NCBI GenBank assembly: GCA_036386515.1 | Contig: DASVVO010000043.1 | Coordinates: 1-64,000 of the forward strand | From: JAIVJZ01 sp036386515 | GTDB taxonomy: Bacteria > Acidobacteriota > Blastocatellia > Pyrinomonadales > Pyrinomonadaceae | DNA: 64,000 bases | Direction: 5' to 3' | In this document: piece after piece, positions 1 through 11,720 of the stretch | Layout of the letters: every line of letters starts with the position of its first letter | Numbering within the stretch: position 1 is the first letter of the stretch | The notes under the pieces: model-generated | Database searches by the model: none | Seen by the model: the letters and a program-made list of their open reading frames with translations, nothing else | Told to the model about the DNA's origin: nothing | Made by a program: the position numbers and the translations under genes

Positions 1-1126
<1,126 letters not shown>

Positions 1127-1149
1127 ACGTTTAGCAGGTTAGACCATGA

Positions 1150-1226
<77 letters not shown>

Positions 1227-1243
1227 AACCTCAAACGCTTTTG

Positions 1244-1319
<76 letters not shown>

Positions 1320-1660
1320 TAGTTTTGCGATTGAAAGTTTTTTGCAGATTAGGGCAACTCGGAAGGCCGGGAGTGCAACTAAGTCTGACACGCGCGAATC
1401 GGCCAGGTTGATTAACCCGCCCGAAGTTGAGCACTCAAAAGAAGCTGTTTGCAAGTTTAGTTGAGTGTTGAATTTTGGGCGTCCTTAAGTGGACGCACCA
1501 AGTAAGACGTAAAAGGTCTTTGACAATCGAATAGTGACTGTAGTCCTCAATCATGTACAGATTTGTTATCCCGTACATGATTGTGGAAGAAAATCTAGGT
1601 AAAAGCTGTGCAAGCGACTTGAAGATATTACTCGACGGGGTTGCCCGTGAGTAAATTTTA
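1320..1660 (+). other. tRNA-Ala-to-23S internal transcribed spacer
   Basis: No protein gene is supported here. The spacer holds the 5' arm of the 23S processing stem (1511-1537) and a local hairpin in which CAATCATGTAC near 1548 pairs with GTACATGATTG near 1575. GGTCTTTGACA at 1515-1525 resembles the boxA that precedes many 23S genes. Confidence 0.6.
1511..1537 (+). other. 23S processing stem, 5' arm
   Basis: This 27-nt stretch can pair with 4666-4692, beyond the 3' end of 23S, at 25 of 27 positions (mismatches at 1517 and 1521). The inner 16 pairs (1522-1537 with 4666-4681) are perfect. Long stems that bring the ends of precursor 23S together for RNase III cleavage are well known. The assignment here is from complementarity only. 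Confidence 0.75.
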
Positions 1661-4587
<2,927 letters not shown>

Positions 4588-4665
4588 TTAAATTTATTGA
4601 CGAGCAAAACGTCAGTGGAATTCTTTTGGTTCGCTTCGCACAACTTTTGAAAAACCTGGAAACTT

Positions 4666-4692
4666 TCACTATTCGATTGTCCAAGCCCTTTT
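4666..4692 (+). other. 23S processing stem, 3' arm
   Basis: This is the reverse-complementary partner of 1511-1537, lying in the 23S-5S spacer. Together they would enclose the whole 23S in a stem of about 27 bp, a typical substrate for the double-strand-specific RNase III. Confidence 0.75.
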
Positions 4693-4710
4693 GCCTGTTC
4701 TTTCAAGTTT

Positions 4711-4826
4711 TCCGGTGATTTTGTCGAGAGGGTCACACCCGTTCCCATCCCGAACACGGCAGTTAAGCCTCTTAGAGCCGATGGTACTGCGCGGGTAGCT
4801 GCGTGGGAGAGTAGGAAGTCGCCGGA
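4711..4826 (+). rRNA. rrf: 5S ribosomal RNA
   Basis: The 116-nt gene has a terminal helix TCCGGTGAT/GTCGCCGGA. The conserved loop region CACACCCGTTCCCATCCCGA and the sequence GGTACTGCGCGGGTAG (about 4790) are both present. It is the last structural gene of the operon. Confidence 0.97.
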
Positions 4827-4836
4827 TTAATTACAG

Positions 4837-4877
4837 AGAAGCCCGTCCAAGTTATGCTTGGACGGGCTTCTTTTTTT
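4837..4877 (+). terminator. Rho-independent terminator of the rRNA operon
   Basis: A perfect 15-bp stem (4837-4851 with 4857-4871) with a 5-nt loop is followed by a run of seven T at 4871-4877. It lies 10 bp after 5S and is the clearest intrinsic terminator in the window. Confidence 0.95.
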
Positions 4878-4918
4878 AGCGGGTCAGATTGAGCGTCTTT
4901 GCGTCTAGATTTACTTAT

Positions 4919-5698
4919 TCATTCCTTCTGCGCGCAAGCACATCTGTTTGGGCATTTACAGCACGCCCAGTAGCCGATACCGCAAGTTACGCTACAACCG
5001 CTGCTCCCCGGACACGTGATGCTGCATTCACTTGCGCCCTGGCCGCCGGCCGTGCAACCCTCTGTGTCGAACCCCCCGTCGTCTAATGCCCGCACGTCAC
5101 GGCGGACGACGAAATCCGTTTCCAAGTCAATTAGGGCAGGCAGTTTGGCTACCTTGGGCGATTTCCCGAAGTTAACAGCCTTGGATGAGTCGCTGATAAT
5201 GGGAACCTGGCGAACAAGGCCGATGCCCTGGCGCAGGCGAATGGTCTGGGGCATGTCTCTCGACTGATCGCCGTAGGTCGAAAATTTAGCATCGGTCTTC
5301 TCAATTTCTTCGACCGACAGGCTAAGCATAACCTGATTGTTTTTTGTGATTACCGCCAAACGCCCGCGCTGGAAGAATACTTGAGCTTGTTTAAGGTTAA
5401 AGGTGATGTCGTCGTAGCGGTATAAGTCTTCTTTCAAAGGGGCGAAGCGATAGACTAAGTCCGGGATGCCGTCGGGTAACGTTTTAGCGGCGTTCGATGA
5501 ACCGTCAACAATCACCACGATGTTGCCGTTTAATGCCCTTCTGACGGCTACGTTGCCGGTAATTACGCTATCCTCGCGTGAAACTCCGGAAATGTTTTTG
5601 TGGGGAGCTTTAGACGAGTTGAGAGATGGATTGAGGATAAAATCCGTCTGCGCAGTGACAATGGACAAAAGTAAGCAGATGAGGGTTATTCCGTACAT
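4919..5698 (-). CDS. Secreted protein with cysteine-rich C-terminus
   Basis: Function is unknown. The 259-residue product starts with a Sec-type signal peptide (residues 1-16, cleavage expected after IVTA). A middle of about 195 residues follows with no recognised domain. The last 45 residues contain ten cysteines, in the pattern C-x9-C-x3-C-x5-C-x3-C-x6-CC-x-C-x3-C-x-C. A near-repeat ECSITC...GCSVTC is visible and ends in GYWACCKC. The start is well supported by AGGAGG six bases upstream and a strong promoter at 5781-5809. Base composition is clearly less GC-rich than the rest of the window, which suggests a different origin or relaxed codon use. The tail could be a disulfide-bonded or metal-binding module. 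It runs opposite to the rRNA operon and stands alone. Confidence 0.8.
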   Translation of the reverse strand: MYGITLICLLLSIVTAQTDFILNPSLNSSKAPHKNISGVSREDSVITGNVAVRRALNGNIVVIVDGSSNAAKTLPDGIPDLVYRFAPLKEDLYRYDDITFNLKQAQVFFQRGRLAVITKNNQVMLSLSVEEIEKTDAKFSTYGDQSRDMPQTIRLRQGIGLVRQVPIISDSSKAVNFGKSPKVAKLPALIDLETDFVVRRDVRALDDGGFDTEGCTAGGQGASECSITCPGSSGCSVTCGIGYWACCKCPNRCACAQKE

Positions 5699-5780
5699 TG
5701 TTCGCCTCCTGATGAGAGTGAGTTAGTTGAAAGCTGAGAGGGACAACCGGCGTTGCAGCCCCTCGCTTCCCGTGTTTTGC

Positions 5781-5809
5781 TTTATACTTCCTTAAATTTT
5801 TCGGGTCAA
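5781..5809 (-). promoter_or_regulatory. Sigma-70 promoter for the cysteine-rich protein
   Basis: On the minus strand, TTGACC (5804-5809) and TATAAA (5781-5786) are separated by 17 bp, close to consensus. The -10 ends 82 bp before the ATG. This is the best promoter match seen in the window for a single gene. Confidence 0.75.
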
Positions 5810-6032
5810 GTATTTTTAACGTGAGTCCGGTTAGACAATTCTCCGAATCGAAGCGGTGAGGAAGCCGCTCTACCCCGGAACCTGAAGCCGCCTATCCGGG
5901 AGCGATTCCCAGCGAGCAATGAGCAGCTTCACCGGACATGCTTTTCTAATTTGTGCTGCTCTGAGAAAATATTCCGGCAAGTCGGGGAACTTCCGGCGAG
6001 CATGACTCATCTCTAATGTAGAGGGGTGCTTG
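5810..6032. other. Divergent intergenic region
   Basis: With the promoter above, this forms a gap of about 330 bp between divergent genes. An imperfect hairpin AAGCGGTGAGGAAGCCGCT occurs near 5850-5868. A purine-rich GAGGGG precedes the downstream start. No riboswitch or gene could be supported. Confidence 0.4.
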
Positions 6033-6941
6033 ATGAATAAACAGCTATACCGAAATTCGCTGCTTGCCTGCGTGCTCCTGATCACGGGATGTAGCGGCGG
6101 GGTTGAGACGACCGCGGCTAACGCCGGACGACAGACACCCGCCGCGCACGAGCCGACCGGGCAAAATGCCACGGCTCAAAACGCGAATGCCGGTCAGACC
6201 TCCGAAGCTGCGACGACGGCGACGCTCGAAGAGGTGCCCACATACTCTTATAAAATCAAAAACTCCTGGCCCCACGACCGACGCGCCTACACGCAAGGGT
6301 TAATCTTCCTCGACGGCATACTCTGGGAAAGCACCGGGCAATACGGTGCGTCGAGCCTGCGTAAGGTCGAGTTGAAGACGGGCAAAGTCATCAAACACAT
6401 TTCCGTGCCCAAAAATTACTTCGCCGAGGGCATGACGGTCTTTCACAACAAGGTCATCCAGTTGACGTGGCAGGAGCATAAGGGCTTCATCTACGACCCG
6501 GCCACTTTTCAAAAACAGGGCGAGTTCAGTTACACGGGTGAAGGTTGGGGGCTGACGCACGACGGCGCATCCCTGATCATGAGCGACGGCACGGATCAAA
6601 TTCGCTTTCTCGACCCGTCCAATTTCCAAACCACGCGCACGATCAGCGTCACGGACAGGGGCGCGCCGGTCGATCAGTTGAACGAACTCGAATACATCGA
6701 CGGCGAAATCTACGCCAACATCTACATGACGGATCGCATCGCGCGCATCGAGCCGAAGACGGGCAACATCCTCGGTTGGATCGATCTCACGGGGCTGCTC
6801 GCGTCGAAAGACCGGACGGGGGGCGAGGACGTTTTGAACGGCATCGCCTATGACGAGGCGGGGCGACGCCTGTTCGTCACCGGCAAGATGTGGCCGAAGT
6901 TGTTTGAGATCGAGATCGTCAAACACAAAGCGCGCTCCTGA
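6033..6941 (+). CDS. Glutaminyl-peptide cyclotransferase, lipoprotein
   Basis: The 302-residue product matches the plant/bacterial glutaminyl-peptide cyclotransferase family (five-bladed beta-propeller), which converts N-terminal glutamine of peptides to pyroglutamate. Residues 1-20 are a lipoprotein signal with lipobox LITGC. A low-complexity Ala/Asn/Thr linker to about residue 65 is followed by the propeller, with family hallmarks YTQGL, LWESTGQYGASSLRKV, YFAEGMT, LTWQE, GEGWGLT and NELEYI. ATG at 6033 is preferred to the in-frame TTG just before it because GAGGGG is better spaced. The protein should face the periplasm. It lies 27 bp before the transglutaminase-like gene. Confidence 0.9.
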   Translation: MNKQLYRNSLLACVLLITGCSGGVETTAANAGRQTPAAHEPTGQNATAQNANAGQTSEAATTATLEEVPTYSYKIKNSWPHDRRAYTQGLIFLDGILWESTGQYGASSLRKVELKTGKVIKHISVPKNYFAEGMTVFHNKVIQLTWQEHKGFIYDPATFQKQGEFSYTGEGWGLTHDGASLIMSDGTDQIRFLDPSNFQTTRTISVTDRGAPVDQLNELEYIDGEIYANIYMTDRIARIEPKTGNILGWIDLTGLLASKDRTGGEDVLNGIAYDEAGRRLFVTGKMWPKLFEIEIVKHKARS

Positions 6942-6968
6942 GCGCGTTCTCTCCGCATCAAAATAGAC

Positions 6969-9200
6969 GTGAATTTCGACGCTTACTTCCGCATCTCTTC
7001 CTACGCGATGATCGCGAGCGGCACACTTGCGCTGGCCGTCTCCGGCGGTATGGGGGCGGAACTGAGCGCGGTCTTCGCCCTGCTGCTCGCGGCGGCGTGG
7101 AAATTTGAGGGAACGCGCCGCCAGTTGTCGGAGCGCGCGGGAATGTTCGCGGTCGTTTCGTCGCTCCCGCTGCTTTATCTCGACTGGAAATTTCAATCCT
7201 CCGTCCTCTGGCCGGGCGAAGCCGCGCGCGCCGGAATCGCCGCGCTCACGCACTTCATACTTTTCCTCTCCGCCGTCAAACTCGTACAGGTCAAGGCCGA
7301 CCGCGATTGGTTGTTCCTCTATCTCATCTCGTTTTTTGAAGTCCTGCTCGCGGCGGGCTTGAGCGTCAGCCCTCTCTTCGTCGCGACGCTCGCGCTCTAC
7401 ACCTTCTGCGCGCTCTCGACGGTGGTCTGCTTCGAGATCAGGAAGGCGCGCCGCGCCATTAAAATTCAGGAGACGCGGCTGCTCTCCGCGCCCCGCGTGC
7501 GCTGGTTGAGCGGCCTGTCGAGAAAAGCAGGCGCGCTATCGGCGTCGTCCTCGTCGTCGGGCGAAGCGCGTCGTCTGCCGCTCGTCGCGTTTTCTCTGCT
7601 CGCGCTCATCTTCGCGCTCGCGTTGCCGATCTTTTTCATCATGCCGCGTTTCAGCGGGAGCGCGCTCGCACGCGCCGACGGCGGCTTGAGCGGCGTCGTC
7701 GGCTTTTCCGACGAAGTGACGCTCGGCGAGATCGGCCGCCTGCAACAGAGCCAGCGCGTCGTGATGCGCGTGCGCGTCGAAGACCCTCTGGCCGGGCGGC
7801 ATCAAACGCTGCGGTGGCGTGGCGTCGCGCTCGACGAGTTCAGCGGGCGCACGTGGCGCAGGTCGAGCCGCGAGACCGAATACCGGCGCGGCAACGAACG
7901 CAACCTCTTTCAGTTCGGCACGACGCAATCGTTGGAGAACCTCACGACGCAGACCTTCTTCGTCGAACCGATAGACACGCCCGTGCTGTTTATCGCCTCG
8001 CGCCCCGTCGCCATACAGGGCGCGCTGCCCTACATCGGGATCGACGAGGAGGGCAGCCTGATCACGCGCGATCACTCGCAGGAGCGTATCTCTTACCGCG
8101 CTTACTCCGACACGACCGAGCCGCCCGCCGAGCGGTTGCGACGCGATCTCGCCGCCTATCAGCCCGAGATGGAACGCTACCTGCGACTCCCCGACAATTT
8201 AGACCCGCGTATCCGCGAACTCACGCGCGGGCTGATCGTCGGCACGCGCTCCGGCAATCGCTACGACGCCGCGCGCGTCATCGAGTCGTATTTCCAGCAA
8301 AACTTTCGCTACACGTTGGAGCAGAAATCGGGCGGCGCGGACGACCCGCTGGCGGATTTTATGTTCCGCGTACGGGAAGGGCATTGCGAATATTTCTCGA
8401 CGGCGATGGCCGTGATGCTGCGTACTGCCGGAGTCGCGTCGCGCGTCGTCAATGGTTTCCAGTTGGGCGAGTATAACGATGCGGCGGACGTGTACACCGT
8501 CAGACAGTCGGACGCGCATTCGTGGGTCGAGGTTTATTTCCCCGATACGGGCGCGTGGGTGACTTTCGACCCGACGCCGGTTGACGGTCGGCCGGGCAAC
8601 GACGACGCGGGCGGCCTCGGCGCGCGCGTCGGCAAGTACGCCGAAGCCCTCGAACTGTTTTGGATTCAATATGTCGTCGCTTATGATAAGCAGGAACAGC
8701 GTTCACTCGCGACCTCCATCCGCAGCAGTCTCGGCGTCTATCGTCAGACGACGGGGCAAACTCTCGCCGAACTGCGCTCCGGGTTCGCTCTCTGGTGGCG
8801 GCAGTTCTCCTTTGGCGCAGGCGGCGCGGGCGGCGAGGCACAGATCAATGTTCCGCTGCTTGTCGCGCTGACGTTGCTTCTCGGATTGCTGATGCTGTTC
8901 ATCGCGCGCGCGCGGCGTTGGAATTTAGCGGGGCTGTTGAAATTCCGCCGGCGTGAACGGAAAGATTATTCATCCGTCGTCTTCTACGAACGCATGATCA
9001 AGGCTCTCGAATCGCGCGGCCTGCTGCGCGCGCCCCACGAGACGCCGCTCGAATTTGCGGCCGCCGCCGGCATGCCCGAAGCGACGCTCCTGACACGTTC
9101 TTATAACCGCGTCCGCTTCGGCGCACACGAACTCACGACTGCGGAAGCCGCCCGCATCGAAGAATGGCTGCGGCGCATAGAGAGAAGTGGTGATAGGTAA
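6969..9200 (+). CDS. TgpA-like membrane transglutaminase
   Basis: The 743-residue protein has the TgpA architecture: several N-terminal membrane helices (residues about 10-170 and 195-225, the DUF3488 region), a large extracytoplasmic transglutaminase core, one C-terminal membrane helix (about 630-652) and a cytoplasmic DUF4129-like tail. The catalytic triad is visible as Cys473 (GHCEYFS), His517 (DAHSWVE) and Asp534 (TFDPTP). The start codon is GTG. Family members often sit beside MoxR and DUF58 genes, but neither is present here. The last codons and the stop lie inside the inverted-repeat element at 9189-9265, so the C-terminal Gly-Asp-Arg is encoded by repeat sequence. Confidence 0.9.
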   Translation: MNFDAYFRISSYAMIASGTLALAVSGGMGAELSAVFALLLAAAWKFEGTRRQLSERAGMFAVVSSLPLLYLDWKFQSSVLWPGEAARAGIAALTHFILFLSAVKLVQVKADRDWLFLYLISFFEVLLAAGLSVSPLFVATLALYTFCALSTVVCFEIRKARRAIKIQETRLLSAPRVRWLSGLSRKAGALSASSSSSGEARRLPLVAFSLLALIFALALPIFFIMPRFSGSALARADGGLSGVVGFSDEVTLGEIGRLQQSQRVVMRVRVEDPLAGRHQTLRWRGVALDEFSGRTWRRSSRETEYRRGNERNLFQFGTTQSLENLTTQTFFVEPIDTPVLFIASRPVAIQGALPYIGIDEEGSLITRDHSQERISYRAYSDTTEPPAERLRRDLAAYQPEMERYLRLPDNLDPRIRELTRGLIVGTRSGNRYDAARVIESYFQQNFRYTLEQKSGGADDPLADFMFRVREGHCEYFSTAMAVMLRTAGVASRVVNGFQLGEYNDAADVYTVRQSDAHSWVEVYFPDTGAWVTFDPTPVDGRPGNDDAGGLGARVGKYAEALELFWIQYVVAYDKQEQRSLATSIRSSLGVYRQTTGQTLAELRSGFALWWRQFSFGAGGAGGEAQINVPLLVALTLLLGLLMLFIARARRWNLAGLLKFRRRERKDYSSVVFYERMIKALESRGLLRAPHETPLEFAAAAGMPEATLLTRSYNRVRFGAHELTTAEAARIEEWLRRIERSGDR

Positions 9201-9265
9201 TGAGTGATAGGTAATAGGAGAAAATCTTACTCTTTCCTATCACCTATCACTCATTACCTATCACC
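9189..9265 (+). repeat. Heptad inverted repeat, GTGATAG type
   Basis: The left arm 9189-9218 is built from 7-nt units GTGATAG, GTAATGA, GTGATAG, GTAATAG. It pairs with 9236-9265 over 30 bp with one mismatch, around a 17-nt loop. It overlaps the stop codon of the upstream gene and ends 11 bp before the rimO ATG. There is no T-run, so it is not a simple intrinsic terminator. Confidence 0.85.
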
Positions 9266-9276
9266 CAAAGATTGTT

Positions 9277-10626
9277 ATGAAGAAAATCGGCTTTATCAGT
9301 TTGGGCTGTCCGAAGAATCTGGTTGATAGCGAGGTGATGATGGGTCAACTCGCGGCCGCCGGTTATGAGATCACGACGGACGAGGCCGAAGCCGACACGC
9401 TCGTGGTCAACACTTGCGGCTTCATCGATTCGGCGAAACAGGAATCCATCGACGCCATCCTTGAAGCGGCGCGCATGAAGACGGCGGGGAAGGCTCAACG
9501 CCTCGTCGTCGCCGGATGTCTCGTCGAGCGTTACCGCGACGAACTGCGCGCGGAAATACCGGAAGTCGATGCCTTCATCGGAACGAATCAGATTAACGAC
9601 ATCACGAAAGTCTGCGACGACCGGGTGAACACGCGCTCGCTTCCCATCGTCACGCTCGGGAACCAGAGCGCGACTTACCTCTACGACGAATCGACGCCGC
9701 GCGTGCTCGCCACGCCCGGCTACACCGCGTTCATCAAGATCGCCGAAGGGTGCGACCGCCCGTGCGCCTTCTGTTTCATCCCGCAGATGCGCGGCCATTT
9801 TCGCAGCCGCCGCTTCGGCTCGGTGGTGAGCGAGGCGCAGGGGTTGGCGGCGCGCGGCGTCAAGGAACTCATCCTCGTCGCGCAAGACTCTTCGCGCTAC
9901 GGCGAAGACCTCGCGCAGCCCGACGGCCTGGCGCACCTGCTCCGCGAACTCGCGCGCCTCGACGGGATCGAATGGGTGCGCGTGATGTACGCCTACCCGA
10001 CCCACATCAGCGACCTCTTCCTCGACGTGATGGCGTCCGAGCCGAAGGCCGTCAAGTATCTCGATATGCCTTTGCAGCACGCTTCGCAGAACGTCCTGAA
10101 GTTGATGCGGCGCGGCGGCAATCGCGCGAGCCTCGAACGCCTGATCGAGCGCGTCCGGCGGCGCGTGCCCGGCATCGGCGTCCGCACCACGTTCATCACG
10201 GGTTTTCCGGGCGAGACCGAGGCGGATTTCGACGAACTCCTGGCCTTCGTGCGGAGCGTCGAGTTCGACCGTGTCGGCGTCTTCACTTATTCGGATGAAG
10301 AGGGCACGGCCGCTTTCGACTTGCCCGATAAAGTTGACCCGAAGGTCGCCGCCAAAAGGCGCGACCGCTTGATGCGCGAGCAACGCCGCATCTCGCTCAA
10401 GCGTAACCGCGCGCGCATCGGCGAAACCTACCGCGTCCTCTTTGAAGGCGCAGCGAAAGAGACCGACCTGCTCTGGCAGGGACGACTCGACAGCCAGGCG
10501 CCCGACATCGACGGCGTCGTCCTGATCAACGACGCGCCCGAGGGCGACACGCCCGTCCCCGGCGATTTCGTCAACGTCCGCATCACCGGCGCGCACGAAT
10601 ACGATCTCATCGGAAGCATCGTTTAA
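9277..10626 (+). CDS. rimO: Ribosomal protein S12 methylthiotransferase RimO
   Basis: This radical-SAM methylthiotransferase adds a methylthio group to the conserved aspartate of ribosomal protein S12. The 449-residue length fits the family. The N-terminal MTTase domain binds one iron-sulfur cluster through Cys11 (SLGCPKN), Cys47 (NTCGF) and Cys81 (AGCLVERY). The radical-SAM cluster motif CxxxCxxC is Cys159, Cys163 and Cys166. A C-terminal TRAM-like domain follows from about residue 380. The SLGCPKNLVDSE start and DMPLQHAS are typical of RimO rather than MiaB. It lies between two heptad repeat elements. Confidence 0.97.
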   Translation: MKKIGFISLGCPKNLVDSEVMMGQLAAAGYEITTDEAEADTLVVNTCGFIDSAKQESIDAILEAARMKTAGKAQRLVVAGCLVERYRDELRAEIPEVDAFIGTNQINDITKVCDDRVNTRSLPIVTLGNQSATYLYDESTPRVLATPGYTAFIKIAEGCDRPCAFCFIPQMRGHFRSRRFGSVVSEAQGLAARGVKELILVAQDSSRYGEDLAQPDGLAHLLRELARLDGIEWVRVMYAYPTHISDLFLDVMASEPKAVKYLDMPLQHASQNVLKLMRRGGNRASLERLIERVRRRVPGIGVRTTFITGFPGETEADFDELLAFVRSVEFDRVGVFTYSDEEGTAAFDLPDKVDPKVAAKRRDRLMREQRRISLKRNRARIGETYRVLFEGAAKETDLLWQGRLDSQAPDIDGVVLINDAPEGDTPVPGDFVNVRITGAHEYDLIGSIV

Positions 10627-10630
10627 GAAT

Positions 10631-10744
10631 TGTCAGTTGTCCGTAGTCGGTTGTCCGTTGCATGTGGCTCTCACGCAAGTTGCTAAAGACTGGCTTGAAC
10701 AACTGACCACTGACAACTGACTACGGACAACTGACCACGGACAC
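10631..10744 (+). repeat. Heptad inverted repeat with conserved loop, copy 1
   Basis: The left arm has four 7-nt units (GTCAGTT, GTCCGTA, GTCGGTT, GTCCGTT, 10632-10659). The loop of about 41 nt begins GCATGTGGCTCTCACGC and ends GGCTTGAAC. The right arm, 10701-10742, is six complementary units. It fills the whole gap between the rimO stop and the next ATG. The loop is shared with the copies at 19089, 43318 and 51084, always in the same orientation relative to transcription. Confidence 0.9.
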
Positions 10745-10747
10745 CTT

Positions 10748-11359
10748 ATGAAAGTCGTTAAGGAATCGAGCGATGAACTGAACCCGTCGGTGTTGACGAC
10801 GGCCTTCATCGGGCGCGCGCCGCGCGAGCGTGGTCTGAAGGATTACGCCGCGCTGGCGGTGGCGACGTGCGGCGTCGGCCTGATTCCGCTTGCGCCGGGC
10901 ACGTGGGGGTCGCTCGTCGGCGTCGGTTTGTATCTCGCGGCGAGCGCGGCGAGCGCGCGGGCTTTCCTCTACGCGGAGGCGCGCGGATGGAGCACGCCGC
11001 CGCTCGAATCCCTGCACACGACGGTCGTGCTCTTGATGTTGATCGTGATGACGATTGCGGGCATCTGGGCGGCGAGCCGCTGCGAGTCGCTGTTGTCGCG
11101 CAAAGACCCCGGCGCGGTCGTGGTTGACGAAGTGATCGGGCAGATCATCACTTTCGTGTTTTTGCCCGCGGGCATCGGGGCGTGGGCGATCGTCGCGGGC
11201 TTTCTGGCATTTCGCGTGTTCGACATCTGGAAGCCCTACCCGATCCGTCGCCTCGAATCGCTCGAAGCCGGTCTCGGCATCATGGCCGACGACGTGCTCG
11301 CGGGCGTCTACGCCGCAACGCTGATGTCGCTCTTGACCTCAATTTACCTGCTCTTTTAG
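10748..11359 (+). CDS. pgpA: Phosphatidylglycerophosphatase A
   Basis: This membrane phosphatase dephosphorylates phosphatidylglycerophosphate to phosphatidylglycerol. Family motifs are clear in the 203-residue product: GLIPLAPGTWGS (44-55), VVVDEVIGQ (124-132), FRVFDIWKPYPI (155-166) and GIMADDVLAGVYA (177-189). Three to four membrane helices are evident. An N-terminal extension of about 30 polar residues is longer than usual, so a later start cannot be excluded. The gene follows the repeat element at once and precedes a small gene by 13 bp with a ribosome-binding site. Confidence 0.93.
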   Translation: MKVVKESSDELNPSVLTTAFIGRAPRERGLKDYAALAVATCGVGLIPLAPGTWGSLVGVGLYLAASAASARAFLYAEARGWSTPPLESLHTTVVLLMLIVMTIAGIWAASRCESLLSRKDPGAVVVDEVIGQIITFVFLPAGIGAWAIVAGFLAFRVFDIWKPYPIRRLESLEAGLGIMADDVLAGVYAATLMSLLTSIYLLF

Positions 11360-11372
11360 TGAAGGAGAAAAT

Positions 11373-11612
11373 ATGGACGAAGCCAAACAGACGAACCCTC
11401 CGAAGACGGACGCCGACACCGGCGCACAGACCGACGCGCGGCACGAAGAGGCGACGAGCCATGAGACCCTGAGCGACCTTCAAGAAACTCAAATCGATTC
11501 GGCCGCTTCCCAAAGCGCGACTTCAGAATCTTCCGACTCGTCGTCCCTGCCTTCGCCCGACGGCATGCCCGACGCGACGGGCGGCGGCGGAGACTCCGAC
11601 GACCCGATGTAA
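11373..11612 (+). CDS. Small acidic low-complexity protein
   Basis: This 79-residue product is very rich in Asp, Glu, Ser, Thr and Gln, with no hydrophobic core and no cysteine, so it should be intrinsically disordered. AAGGAG sits 7 bp before the ATG, it follows pgpA by 13 bp, and codon use fits the neighbours, which supports a real gene. No family is recognised and no function is assigned. Confidence 0.6.
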   Translation: MDEAKQTNPPKTDADTGAQTDARHEEATSHETLSDLQETQIDSAASQSATSESSDSSSLPSPDGMPDATGGGGDSDDPM

Positions 11613-11618
11613 GCAGTT

Positions 11619-11688
11619 AATTGATTCAACGGTTCATTGATTCATTGATTCGATGAACCGTTGAATCAATGAACCAATGATTCGATTC
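11619..11688 (+). repeat. Intergenic inverted repeat, TTCATTGA octad type
   Basis: The arms are made of short units (TTGATTCA, TTCATTGA, TTCAACGG). TTGATTCAACGGTTCAT at 11621-11637 pairs perfectly with 11653-11669, and the flanking units are also self-complementary in another register. It lies between the small acidic gene and serA. The unit is mostly 8 nt here rather than 7. Confidence 0.75.
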
Positions 11689-11720
11689 TTCCCATCTCTT
11701 TCCCGATCAATTCTTCCCTT

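Noticed and set aside
5870..6172. A 100-residue minus-strand gene in the region before the cyclotransferase gene
   Set aside because: It overlaps the start and signal sequence of the cyclotransferase gene, has no ribosome-binding site and resembles no known protein type.
9189..9265. Heptad elements as plain Rho-independent terminators
   Set aside because: They lack T-runs, lie inside likely operons such as gcvTH-PA-PB, and four share a conserved loop that a terminator would not need.
10631..10744. Heptad arrays as a CRISPR array
   Set aside because: The units are 7 nt with no spacers, the arms are mutually inverted, and no cas gene is near.
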